IMG/VR virus record: IMGVR_UViG_3300027969_000005
Span: 1-59,387 of that record
Source of the DNA: a virus
Length of the DNA stretch: 59,387 nt
Strand: one strand, 5' to 3'
Made by a program: the position numbers and the translations under genes. Below, piece by piece: positions 30,208 to 36,672 of this stretch. Numbering within the stretch: the first letter of the stretch is position 1; each line of letters begins with the position of its first letter. The notes beneath the pieces were generated by a model. It ran no database searches and was not told the origin of the DNA. It saw only the letters and a list, made by a program, of their open reading frames with translations.

Positions 30208-30236
30208 TACCTATATCGGGCAAATCGCCCTGTCAA
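30208..30236 (-). promoter_or_regulatory. TTGACA promoter with palindromic spacer (P2)
   Basis: Minus-strand TTGACA (30236-30231), spacer starting GGGCGATTTGCCC (30230-30218) with arms GGGC/GCCC, and TAGGTA (30213-30208) at 17 bases. The start would be near 30201, at the base of the hairpin. Same architecture as P1 and P3. Confidence 0.65.
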
Positions 30237-30244
30237 CCGCCTAT

Positions 30245-30814
30245 TTACCGATGACCAACCGCATGTCGAAATTTCCGCTTCGGCGGCGGGCTGGCAATGG
30301 TGCCCATCTTGCGGTGGAACCGGCAATAGGATGACCCGTCGTCCTTAGTCTCGCCGCACATCTTCATGCTGTCGCCCTCGCCGGGCTGTAGCGTCTCCAC
30401 AGGCCACCGGCACCCGCCAGAGCGCAAGAGTGCCAAGGGTGCCGACCAAGCCCCTGTGGGCGGCTCTGGCGGCGTTTCTGTGGCTTTTTGAGGGACTATG
30501 GCCATGCGGGGCTTCTCAGGCTCTGGGGGTTTGGGTGGGGCCGCAAGCTTAAAAGGGACACGCTTCCACGGGTTGGCGAAATTGTGCCGAACGCCACGGT
30601 TATTGATCCTTTTAAACGTGATCGTGGATTCTGGCAATTCAGGCGCGACGCCCTTGGTCCTGAGGCGGCTCAATTTGCCTATCACCGCGTTTCGGGTCAC
30701 GCCGTAGCCAAGTTCCTTCGCGATCTGGGAGGCTGTTTTGCCCGCAACGTACATATCGACAAGGCGCGTGATGGCATCCTCTGTCCAGTCAAAGCAGTCT
30801 TCTCTTTTGGTCAT
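30245..30814 (-). CDS. gcrA: GcrA-like cell-cycle regulator
   Basis: 189 residues from ATG 30814, overlapping the previous stop (ATGA). N-terminal HTH (TEDAITRLVDMYVAGKTASQ, IAKELGYGVTRNAVIGKLSR) is the DNA-binding part of GcrA. A Pro-rich linker is followed by the sigma-interacting-type end GGCRWPVETLQPGEG and MCGETKDDGSSYCRFHRK. In Caulobacter GcrA binds sigma-70 and activates methylated promoters. The phage copy could redirect host RNA polymerase. Full-length; no missing motif. Confidence 0.88.
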   Translation of the reverse strand: MTKREDCFDWTEDAITRLVDMYVAGKTASQIAKELGYGVTRNAVIGKLSRLRTKGVAPELPESTITFKRINNRGVRHNFANPWKRVPFKLAAPPKPPEPEKPRMAIVPQKATETPPEPPTGAWSAPLALLRSGGCRWPVETLQPGEGDSMKMCGETKDDGSSYCRFHRKMGTIASPPPKRKFRHAVGHR

Positions 30815-31164
30815 TGAGTGGACCCTTCCATATGAAAGAATTGTATAGGAAATTGCGATAGTGCTGCGGCCCGACACCGATCGATCAGGGTGTCCTCCGG
30901 TTCACAGCAGGCATCGCAAATGAAGCCGATCAGGTGGGTCCGATCGGTGTAGCCATCCTTGATCGAGTAGGTGATCGAGATGGCGGCGGCATCGAGGGCG
31001 ACGTCGGGCAGGACGTCGGAGCAGACGGCGCAAATACCGCCGGGCCGCGATCTGGCCAGATTGTCGCCAATCTCTCGCATGAGGGCGGTGATGACCGGAT
31101 CGTCACCACCGAAGGACATATAGAGGGCGGCCTGCTCTGGCCGCACCACAAGGCAGTTGATCAT
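30811..31164 (-). CDS. Cys-pair protein, 117 aa
   Basis: Two Cys clusters, C45-AV-C48 and C82-DAC-C86 region, around SITYSIKDGYTDRTHLIGFI, suggest a zinc-binding beta fold. N-terminal helical (ALYMSFGGDDPVITALMREI). Coupled to gcrA downstream and the 74-aa gene upstream by ATGA overlaps. Function unknown. Confidence 0.6.
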   Translation of the reverse strand: MINCLVVRPEQAALYMSFGGDDPVITALMREIGDNLARSRPGGICAVCSDVLPDVALDAAAISITYSIKDGYTDRTHLIGFICDACCEPEDTLIDRCRAAALSQFPIQFFHMEGSTQ

Positions 31165-31385
31165 TTGGCGTCATCCTCAGAAAGCGTTGGATGTCCCCAG
31201 CCTACCTGAAGGTGGCCGTGGTCTGGCCTGTAGTGCATGCAGCCCTCGCTCCGATCAGCCACGGATATCGGCAGGCCTGCAGCCATCGCCCGGCTTTCGG
31301 CATTGAGGGTCAGGCGCATGTCGCAGAACGTATTGAGGCACTTCAGCGGCGGCTTGCAGAAGGTCATGTCGCGATAGACGATCAT
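31161..31385 (-). CDS. Hypothetical protein, 74 aa
   Basis: Small Cys-containing protein (MIVYRDMTFCKPPLKCLNTF, CDMRLTLNAESRAMAAGLPI). CMHYRPDH near the end could bind metal with the other Cys/His. Overlaps both neighbours. No family recognised. Confidence 0.55.
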   Translation of the reverse strand: MIVYRDMTFCKPPLKCLNTFCDMRLTLNAESRAMAAGLPISVADRSEGCMHYRPDHGHLQVGWGHPTLSEDDAK

Positions 31386-31753
31386 GCGGCACCCCCTTTG
31401 CGGGCGAGGGTCCAGATTCTAAGGTCTAGGGGGTAAACCGCAGCCGCCAAGTCTTTCGCCCCCGAAACGCGGGCCATCAAGCAGCCCTCGGCGGCCTCAG
31501 AGATTGCCGCGATTTCCCATTCGTACTTGTCAATTTCGGACAAAAACACGTCCCCCACCTCCTGAACCGGCGCGGGCGGGTCGCAAAATTCGAGGATGGT
31601 GTCGTTGTGGATGGTTATGAGGGGCCAATCGCCGTCTTCGTCCCTGTCGCTTTCAATTTGAATTTGTACGCAGTCGGAAAAAATACTTCCAATCTTGGCC
31701 CGCAACGTTACCCACTTTTCGATATCCGCGTATTCTAGTTCCTTGGCTTTCAT
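31382..31753 (-). CDS. Hypothetical protein, 123 aa
   Basis: Start ATG 31753 has AAGGAGA upstream and overlaps the stop of the preceding gene. Alpha/beta protein (MKAKELEYADIEKWVTLRAK, then acidic ESDRDEDGDWPLITIHND). C-terminal half helical. Function unknown; part of the early minus operon. Confidence 0.6.
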   Translation of the reverse strand: MKAKELEYADIEKWVTLRAKIGSIFSDCVQIQIESDRDEDGDWPLITIHNDTILEFCDPPAPVQEVGDVFLSEIDKYEWEIAAISEAAEGCLMARVSGAKDLAAAVYPLDLRIWTLARKGGAA

Positions 31754-32049
31754 GATCGGTCTCCTTTGGCTTTGGCGATGGCGGCGAGCAACAGCGCAAC
31801 AGCTTTTTCCTGCTTGTCTGGGCAGTATTGCAGGATGTGCGCCGCCCCTTGACATGCCTCCAGCAGATCGGGCGCAGCGGCGATCAGGCGGGCGTTGGCC
31901 CTGTCTTCAGCATCGGACCGACCAAGGTACGATTGGCCTATGATCTCAGAATCACAGGTACAGATGTAAACGTCGATAAAATCTTCATTTTGGTTTTCGA
32001 CCCATGTGCCGACAGCATTCCAAGGGCCGGGGGTGTGTTTGGTGGTCAT
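31750..32049 (-). CDS. Small phage protein with TPGPW/AAPDLL motif, 99 aa
   Basis: Starts MTTKHTPGPWNAVGTWVENQ and contains ANARLIAAAPDLLEAC (about 50-65), a combination found in many small proteins of tailed phages in the early region. Start at 32049 (ATG 32055 in frame is possible). Function unknown despite being common. Confidence 0.75.
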   Translation of the reverse strand: MTTKHTPGPWNAVGTWVENQNEDFIDVYICTCDSEIIGQSYLGRSDAEDRANARLIAAAPDLLEACQGAAHILQYCPDKQEKAVALLLAAIAKAKGDRS

Positions 32050-32267
32050 AACCAAACCTTTCTCTCGATGATGCGGCCACGCGGGCCGAGGTGGACGAAT
32101 GTCTTTAGGCCATCGCGATCAACATAGACGGTCGCGGCCTTGTCGAAGGTCTTGACCTGTACAACGTCACGCTGGGGCACCACGCTCACGACCAGCTTTC
32201 GCATGGTCGATCGCTGGCTGATGTTGAGCTTGCCGATCTCGGCGGCGATGTGTTCTCGGTCCATCAT
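32046..32267 (-). CDS. Hypothetical protein, 73 aa
   Basis: ATG 32267 (or 32264) overlaps the TAA of the previous gene (TAATG), with GGAG just upstream. Sequence MMDREHIAAEIGKLNISQRS then a beta-rich part (KTFDKAATVYVDRDGLKTFV). Basic, possibly nucleic-acid binding. No family recognised. Confidence 0.55.
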   Translation of the reverse strand: MMDREHIAAEIGKLNISQRSTMRKLVVSVVPQRDVVQVKTFDKAATVYVDRDGLKTFVHLGPRGRIIERKVWL

Positions 32268-32503
32268 TACTCTCCGAAGACCAGAGGTTTGCACGACTTC
32301 AGGACGACCCAGTTTCGGTTGACAAGGAACGCATAGCACCAGCCGCGACCCTCAACCCACTTGTAGGCATTGGTGACCACGTTGCCCCAGTGAACGTCCA
32401 AGGCAACGTGTATCAGGTCACCGGAAATGCGAGCGACATGCGAGGGGCGGGGAAGGCTGATGACTTTGGTGCCGACAGCGGGCACTTCGTAGGCGATGGT
32501 CAT
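32267..32503 (-). CDS. Hypothetical beta-rich protein, 78 aa
   Basis: TGGAG precedes ATG 32503. Small SH3- or OB-like strand pattern (GTKVISLPRPSHVARISGDL, HVALDVHWGNVVTNAYKWVE). First gene after promoter P3. Unknown function. Confidence 0.55.
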   Translation of the reverse strand: MTIAYEVPAVGTKVISLPRPSHVARISGDLIHVALDVHWGNVVTNAYKWVEGRGWCYAFLVNRNWVVLKSCKPLVFGE

Positions 32504-32539
32504 TGGGTAGCTCCAGATAGGATTGAATAGGGTAGGGGT

Positions 32540-32568
32540 AGAGTAGGGGGTAATTTACCCCCTGTCAA
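32540..32568 (-). promoter_or_regulatory. TTGACA promoter, spacer fully palindromic (P3)
   Basis: Minus-strand TTGACA (32568-32563) overlaps the TGA stop of the 92-aa gene. The whole 17-base spacer (32562-32546) is the inverted repeat GGGGGTAAATTACCCCC (8-bp arms). The -10 is TACTCT (32545-32540). It would drive the 78-aa gene and the early operon below. The clearest example of the shared promoter/operator. Confidence 0.7.
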
Positions 32569-32843
32569 CCGGGATTGTAGGCGTTCAGTTCGAACACCAT
32601 GCGCTCCCACGTCTCATCGACGGGGCCGCCTGCGTCAGCGACTGCGGCGGTATAGTCCTCGAAAGCGATGCGGTCGTCGGCCTCGCGCCGGGCGATCTCG
32701 GCGCGGACAGCGTCGGCCTCCGCATGCTTGCCTGCCGCGAGGAACAGGAACCCGCCGCGAGCGTCGGTGTCGAACTCGGCGTTGAGGCGGTTAAGGGCTG
32801 CAGCGAGGTGCAGATCGGAGAAGATAGAATAGTCGATAGCCAT
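32565..32843 (-). CDS. Hypothetical helical protein, 92 aa
   Basis: Start ATG 32843 has AGGAGG upstream; a longer reading to 32888 overlaps the promoter. Helical, charged (YSIFSDLHLAAALNRLNAEF; AEADAVRAEIARREADDRIA). Its last codons contain the -35 box of P3. Function unknown. Confidence 0.6.
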   Translation of the reverse strand: MAIDYSIFSDLHLAAALNRLNAEFDTDARGGFLFLAAGKHAEADAVRAEIARREADDRIAFEDYTAAVADAGGPVDETWERMVFELNAYNPG

Positions 32844-32873
32844 GTCGGCCTCCTGATGTGATAAGGTGTCCTC

Positions 32874-32902
32874 ATCCTGAACCGGCACTAACCGCCTGTC
32901 AA
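32874..32902 (-). promoter_or_regulatory. TTGACA promoter, divergent minus (P5)
   Basis: Minus-strand TTGACA (32902-32897) and CAGGAT (32879-32874), 17 bases apart, 31 bases before ATG 32843. The spacer contains GGC and GCC arms, a weaker palindrome than P3. Back to back with P4. Confidence 0.55.
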
Positions 32903-32916
32903 CCGAATAAATCGTG

Positions 32917-32945
32917 TTGACAGCGGATTTAATGCCCCCTACTGA
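32917..32945 (+). promoter_or_regulatory. TTGACA promoter, divergent plus (P4)
   Basis: TTGACA (32917-32922) and TACTGA (32940-32945), 17 bases apart; CCCCCTACT around the -10 matches P3. Start near 32951, 40 bases before ATG 32991. Drives the RecB-like nuclease and SSB-like genes. Confidence 0.65.
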
Positions 32946-32990
32946 TGGGCCTCGATCTTATCTCATCCCTCATCCAATCGGAGCCGACCA

Positions 32991-33746
32991 ATGAACCCCT
33001 TTGAAACCTACGGCATCAGCCACCTTTCGCCTTCTTCCTGCAACACGTTCATCGCCAGCCCGGCCATGTTCGTCCTTCAGAAGTGCCTCAAGCGTTCGAC
33101 GTCTGTCGGACCAGCCGCCCATCGCGGCACCAGCGTCGAGAGCGGCATTGCTTACGGCCTTGTCAATCCTTCGGCCAGCCTTGCTGACTGCGTGGCCATC
33201 ACGCAGGCCGAGTTCTCCAAGCTGACGTCTTTGATGCCTGAGGACGCCAAGACCGACAAGGAGGCCGCTGGCCTCGCTGGTATGGTCGAGCAGGGCCTGA
33301 ACGAGCTTCGCCCCTACGGCGTGCCTACGGGCCTGCAGGGCGCGATCTCTTACGACGTCGAGGGCCTCGCTGTGCCCCTGATCGGCTACTATGACTTCCT
33401 CTGGGAGGACAAGGGCATCTTGGTTGATCTGAAGACGACGCACGCCCTACCCTCCAAGATCAGCATCAACCACGCCCGTCAGGTGTCGCTCTATCGCGCC
33501 GCCCTCGGTGACAACCTGTCGGCACGCATCACCTATGCGACGTCGAAGAAGGTTGCCACATACGAGCTTGAAAATCCCCGCGAACACTTGGAGGTTCTGG
33601 CTAAGGTTGGCCGGGCCATCCAGCGGTTCCTGTCGATCTCATCGGATCCGATGGAACTGGCCAGCTTGGTTGTTCCGGACGTGGACAGCTTCTACTTTAA
33701 TGACCCGATCACACGTCAAGCGGCGTTTGACATCTGGGGCATCTAG
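32991..33746 (+). CDS. RecB/Cas4-like PD-(D/E)XK nuclease
   Basis: 251 residues with CGGAG before the ATG. Motifs in order: SYDVEGLAVPLIGYYDFLWE with D135, VDLKTT with D146-L-K148, and QVSLYRA with Q164 to Y168 (QxxxY). H44 and E50 (HRGTSVE) precede them. This is the RecB-family nuclease pattern. It likely resects DNA ends for phage recombination, working with the SSB-like protein downstream. Confidence 0.85.
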   Translation: MNPFETYGISHLSPSSCNTFIASPAMFVLQKCLKRSTSVGPAAHRGTSVESGIAYGLVNPSASLADCVAITQAEFSKLTSLMPEDAKTDKEAAGLAGMVEQGLNELRPYGVPTGLQGAISYDVEGLAVPLIGYYDFLWEDKGILVDLKTTHALPSKISINHARQVSLYRAALGDNLSARITYATSKKVATYELENPREHLEVLAKVGRAIQRFLSISSDPMELASLVVPDVDSFYFNDPITRQAAFDIWGI

Positions 33747-33808
33747 AAATCCCCATCATGGGGTAAGGCAAGCGGCCAGCCATATGGTCGCAACAAGGAA
33801 ACTGCAAA

Positions 33809-34480
33809 ATGGCTATCTATGACAACGTCGGCTCCGATTCCTCTGGCGGCGGCGATATCATCCCCATCGTCAAGTACGATGCCCGCGCCGGTCGGATGTT
33901 CCGCATCGATCGTGAAGACGGCACCAACACGCCTGTCGATATCACCCGCGACTTTAAGGCTGTCTTTGATTTCGAGAACATCGAGATCGGTTACATCCTG
34001 TTTGCTGCAGGGTCCGCCCCAAGCTTCGCCATGGCGCGGTTTGGCAGCCCCATGCCCGCAGCGCCTTCGCCTCTGTACAAGCGCGGCACGCGGGTCATGA
34101 TCAAGCTGGCAAGCTCTCTGGGCGGTGACGTCCGTGAGATCGCCGGTAACAGCCGGGCCTTCCTTGACGGCATCAATGCCATCCACACGGCCTATGAGGC
34201 TGGCATGGCGGCGAACCCCGGCAAGCTGCCTGTCGTGGCTCTGAAGGACACGATCCCCGTCACCAGCGGTCAGGGCGAGAAGAAGTCCACAAACTACACG
34301 CCGGTCTTCGAGATCGTCTCGTGGGCTCCTCGGCCTGCCGACCTTACCTACACGCCACGGGCAACCGCAGCGCCCGCCACGGCGGCTCCTGAGGCCTCCA
34401 GAGGCTCTCCGCCAAGCACGGGGTCTACCCGTGCGGAGCCGCCTAAGGCATCGCCTGTTGCCGACGACGACTTCGGCTAG
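33809..34480 (+). CDS. Probable ssDNA-binding protein with acidic tail, 223 aa
   Basis: Core (about 20-165) begins FRIDREDGTNTPVDITRDFK, AVFDFENIEIGYILFAAGSA and ends TNYTPVFEIVSWAPRP, a beta-rich conserved phage domain encoded next to RecB-like nucleases. A Pro/Ala linker leads to the acidic tip VADDDFG. The organisation (basic core, flexible linker, acidic aromatic tip) is that of SSB and T7 gp2.5. Family identity is uncertain; role inferred from neighbours and tail. Confidence 0.62.
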   Translation: MAIYDNVGSDSSGGGDIIPIVKYDARAGRMFRIDREDGTNTPVDITRDFKAVFDFENIEIGYILFAAGSAPSFAMARFGSPMPAAPSPLYKRGTRVMIKLASSLGGDVREIAGNSRAFLDGINAIHTAYEAGMAANPGKLPVVALKDTIPVTSGQGEKKSTNYTPVFEIVSWAPRPADLTYTPRATAAPATAAPEASRGSPPSTGSTRAEPPKASPVADDDFG

Positions 34481-34488
34481 TAAAGGTG

Positions 34489-34517
34489 GGGCGGCTCTAG
34501 GGCCGCCCTATTCTTTT
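34489..34517 (+). terminator. Terminator-like hairpin (plus strand)
   Basis: GGGCGGC (34489-34495) pairs with GCCGCCC (34502-34508) around a 6-base loop, followed by TATTCTTTT. It follows the SSB-like gene by 8 bases and precedes the 81-aa gene, so it should reduce expression of that gene. Confidence 0.7.
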
Positions 34518-34528
34518 GGAGACTATCA

Positions 34529-34774
34529 ATGCGATTCCAGATCACCATGAACATGCCGTCGCGCAACGGTAACCCCGTCCACCAGATTGTTGGCGAGCAT
34601 CCGGCCATGAGCCTTGCTGAGTTCGTCGAGGCGCTCAGCGGCATCGATTTTGTTGTGGTCGAGGAGCTTTACCGGGACGTGGATGCCAACAAGCACGTTG
34701 GTGACTATTACAGCGTCGGATCGATCGCCCTGAACCCTCTGTTCATCGGGAAGGTGAAGGCCTTAAAGGGCTGA
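34529..34774 (+). CDS. Hypothetical protein, 81 aa
   Basis: TGGAG precedes ATG 34529. Sequence EFVEALSGIDFVVVEELYRD and ALNPLFIGKVKALKG resemble small phage proteins of the recombination region. Its last 32 bases overlap the 3' end of the Rz1 gene running the other way. Function unknown. Confidence 0.6.
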   Translation: MRFQITMNMPSRNGNPVHQIVGEHPAMSLAEFVEALSGIDFVVVEELYRDVDANKHVGDYYSVGSIALNPLFIGKVKALKG

Positions 34775-35045
34775 GCCAAGACCGCTTAGGCGCTGGCTTT
34801 GCCATGCCCTTCCATGCCTCGATCGCCAGACGGTGGCGCGTGCTGCAGTCGGCGTAGCTGCTGACCACACCGACCTCCCATATCAAGCGTTCTGGATCAA
34901 TGGCTGGCTGGGGCGGCGTTGCCAGCGGCTCGCACGGCGACGCTAGGTTCGCCGGTGGTGGTAACATTTGCGTCTGCCACATGGTTGGCGAGCAGGCTGT
35001 ACATAGGGATAGACAGAGCGCAGCGGGGATCCACAGCAGGAGCAT
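34743..35045 (-). CDS. Rz1: Rz1-like o-spanin lipoprotein, nested in Rz
   Basis: 100 residues from ATG 35045 with AAGGAG upstream, in a different frame inside the 3' half of the Rz gene and extending past it. Signal with lipobox LCTAC (MLLLWIPAALCLSLCTAC), then a Pro-rich mature part (LPPPANLASPCEPLATPPQP). This is the Rz1 plan: an outer-membrane lipoprotein that pairs with Rz across the periplasm to fuse membranes in lysis. The longer upstream frame is a shadow. Confidence 0.85.
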   Translation of the reverse strand: MLLLWIPAALCLSLCTACSPTMWQTQMLPPPANLASPCEPLATPPQPAIDPERLIWEVGVVSSYADCSTRHRLAIEAWKGMAKPAPKRSWLSPLRPSPSR

Positions 35046-35292
35046 TGAGGTAATACTCCTTGATGGTATTTGTGCGCTGGAGATTGACGCTGGCGACACG
35101 CTTTTTTTCCTCTTCATATTGGGCTGACAGAAGGTCGATCTCGCCCTGCATCTTGATGCGCTGATCCTCTGCGGCCTTGTAGGCCTTGGATGCTGAGGCC
35201 TTGGCTGATTGATCGCGGTTTGAATAGCCGGTGGCGCACCCCAGCACAAAGACGGCGACGATCGCCCCAATGACATATGGCAGCGGAATCAT
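34897..35292 (-). CDS. Rz: Rz-like i-spanin
   Basis: 131 residues from ATG 35292, overlapping the holin stop (ATGA). N-terminal membrane span (IPLPYVIGAIVAVFVLGCAT) and a periplasmic coiled coil (KAYKAAEDQRIKMQGEIDLL), as in i-spanins. Works with the nested Rz1. No strong ribosome site, consistent with coupling to the holin. Confidence 0.85.
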   Translation of the reverse strand: MIPLPYVIGAIVAVFVLGCATGYSNRDQSAKASASKAYKAAEDQRIKMQGEIDLLSAQYEEEKKRVASVNLQRTNTIKEYYLNAPAVDPRCALSIPMYSLLANHVADANVTTTGEPSVAVRAAGNAAPASH

Positions 35293-35447
35293 GAAATGCT
35301 GCCATCTGGCACTAGGGCCGCAATCACGCCCACCACCACAGAGACGTAGGACCAAGGCGCAGGCAGGGCAGATGCTGCCGTTACGCCGCCGCCAATCAGA
35401 AGCCATGTTGAACGCTCGCTTAGGCGAGCTTTGATGAAGGCAATCAT
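35289..35447 (-). CDS. Holin, two-span, 52 aa
   Basis: ATG 35447 to TGA 35289, overlapping the endolysin stop (AAATGA) and the Rz start. Sequence MIAFIKARLSERSTWLLIGG, then APWSYVSVVVGVIAALVPDG: two hydrophobic spans with a short loop and a C-terminal PDG seen in small phage holins. It should permeabilise the inner membrane to release the M15 peptidase. Too short for common ORF cut-offs. Confidence 0.8.
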   Translation of the reverse strand: MIAFIKARLSERSTWLLIGGGVTAASALPAPWSYVSVVVGVIAALVPDGSIS

Positions 35448-35908
35448 TTTGCGATCCCCGGTGTGTAGGCCATTCGTCCATTGACGACCGTGGCCGTTAG
35501 TTCCTGTTTGCGGTTAGGCTCGTGGGCCTTGAAGCTGACGTGGACCCATCCCGAACTTGGGATACCCGGCTTATAGCACTCAAGGATCAATTGGTCATAT
35601 TCGAGGTGCTTTTCAATCCAACGCGCCAAATCTGCGTTGGACATGCCGGGTACTTCGATGTCGGCGGCCTCACCGTCCATGTGCTGGCTGTTGGGTGCGC
35701 CGCCCATCGATCGATTAAGGGCCACGCAGCGGTATCCAGAAGTGACCATGACGGGTCCGAAGCGTTCGCGGATAGGCTCAAGCACATGGACGCACAAGGC
35801 CCTCAGCGCCTCTCTGTGGGCCGCTGAGGGCATGTTGTCGATGCCAGCGCGGTCTCCCGCTTGGCTTTTGATCATTTCCTCAAGGCTGAAGTGAGGGCTG
35901 AGGTTCAT
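35444..35908 (-). CDS. Endolysin, peptidase M15 (D-Ala-D-Ala type)
   Basis: 154 residues with the M15A layout: FSLEEMIKSQAG at the start, MVTSGYRCVALNR (54-66), and zinc ligands H76, D83 (SQHMDGEAADIEV) and H123 (GWVHVSFK). No signal peptide, so it needs the holin next door. It would cut peptide bonds of peptidoglycan. Overlaps neighbours on both sides. Confidence 0.9.
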   Translation of the reverse strand: MNLSPHFSLEEMIKSQAGDRAGIDNMPSAAHREALRALCVHVLEPIRERFGPVMVTSGYRCVALNRSMGGAPNSQHMDGEAADIEVPGMSNADLARWIEKHLEYDQLILECYKPGIPSSGWVHVSFKAHEPNRKQELTATVVNGRMAYTPGIAK

Positions 35909-36183
35909 TTGGCACCTTTTGGTGGATCGTACTGGCCGGGGCGCTTGCCCTCATCCCGCTCGATGGCCTTTTCACAGTGATCTTTGTCGATCCATCCTAG
36001 CATTTTACACAGCACACAGCCAACAAAACGACCGCGCCTTGCGTCCTTACCAAGGCGTGACGACAGGGTTTCGTCCTCGTCGCCGCCTGTGAGGGTGTTG
36101 AGCAGTTGGTCAATGGCTACGAAGACCCGAGCGGCGTAACCGATCAGGCCCTTGCGCTTGGTCAGGAAGGGGTCTTGGTTCAT
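35905..36183 (-). CDS. Conserved phage protein upstream of the endolysin, 92 aa
   Basis: Contains QLLNTLTGGDEDETLSSRLG and a Cys-rich part (GRFVGCVLCKMLGWIDKDHC) ending AIERDEGKRPGQ. Small proteins with this GGDxDETxSSRxG pattern are frequent beside phage lysis genes, of unknown role. Overlaps both the fibre-associated gene and the endolysin by ATGA. Confidence 0.7.
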   Translation of the reverse strand: MNQDPFLTKRKGLIGYAARVFVAIDQLLNTLTGGDEDETLSSRLGKDARRGRFVGCVLCKMLGWIDKDHCEKAIERDEGKRPGQYDPPKGAK

Positions 36184-36671
36184 ACGATGGCCTCGTCAGG
36201 GAGTGCCTCTTCGCCGTTCGGCACGGGCGGCTCGTTGGCAAGGATTTGGGCTGCGCGACCGGGGGCGATCAGACCGGCGGCCTCAAGCAAGGGGACGCCC
36301 GTCAGGATGTCGGGGTCTTGCAAGTTCACCGTCGTGGCCGCGTCCAGCATGTACTGATAGTCGGCAATAATGGGGTTGACCACGCCAGCGGCGCGGATGT
36401 CGATGCGCTCCTGCTGATAGAACAAGCGCAGGAAGTCCACCTTGTTTAGGATCACGGCTGGGGGCGGAGCGGGCGTAGGCTCAGGCGGCGCAGGAGGGCG
36501 CTCAGACAGGATCACCCAGCCGTCAGACTGAAGCTGCGCGACCTGCGTGCCCGTCAGAGCGGGAGGCGCGATAGGCGTCGAGTTGGGCGGGATCGGCCCG
36601 TAGGGGTCGAACGTCGCCGGGTTGGTGTAGATGGCTTGGCTGTCGTAGGCGTAATAGGTCAGATCAACCAT
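36180..36671 (-). CDS. Fibre-associated virion protein, 163 aa
   Basis: N-terminal Pro-rich half (DPYGPIPPNSTPIAPPALTG), then a helical half beginning ILNKVDFLRLFYQQERIDIR and ending in an acidic Pro stretch. The KVDFLRLFxxxERIxIR block is typical of small proteins after phage fibre genes, possibly fibre-assembly or tip proteins. It follows the last beta-propeller gene by 1 base. Confidence 0.62.
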   Translation of the reverse strand: MVDLTYYAYDSQAIYTNPATFDPYGPIPPNSTPIAPPALTGTQVAQLQSDGWVILSERPPAPPEPTPAPPPAVILNKVDFLRLFYQQERIDIRAAGVVNPIIADYQYMLDAATTVNLQDPDILTGVPLLEAAGLIAPGRAAQILANEPPVPNGEEALPDEAIV

Positions 36672-36672
36672 G

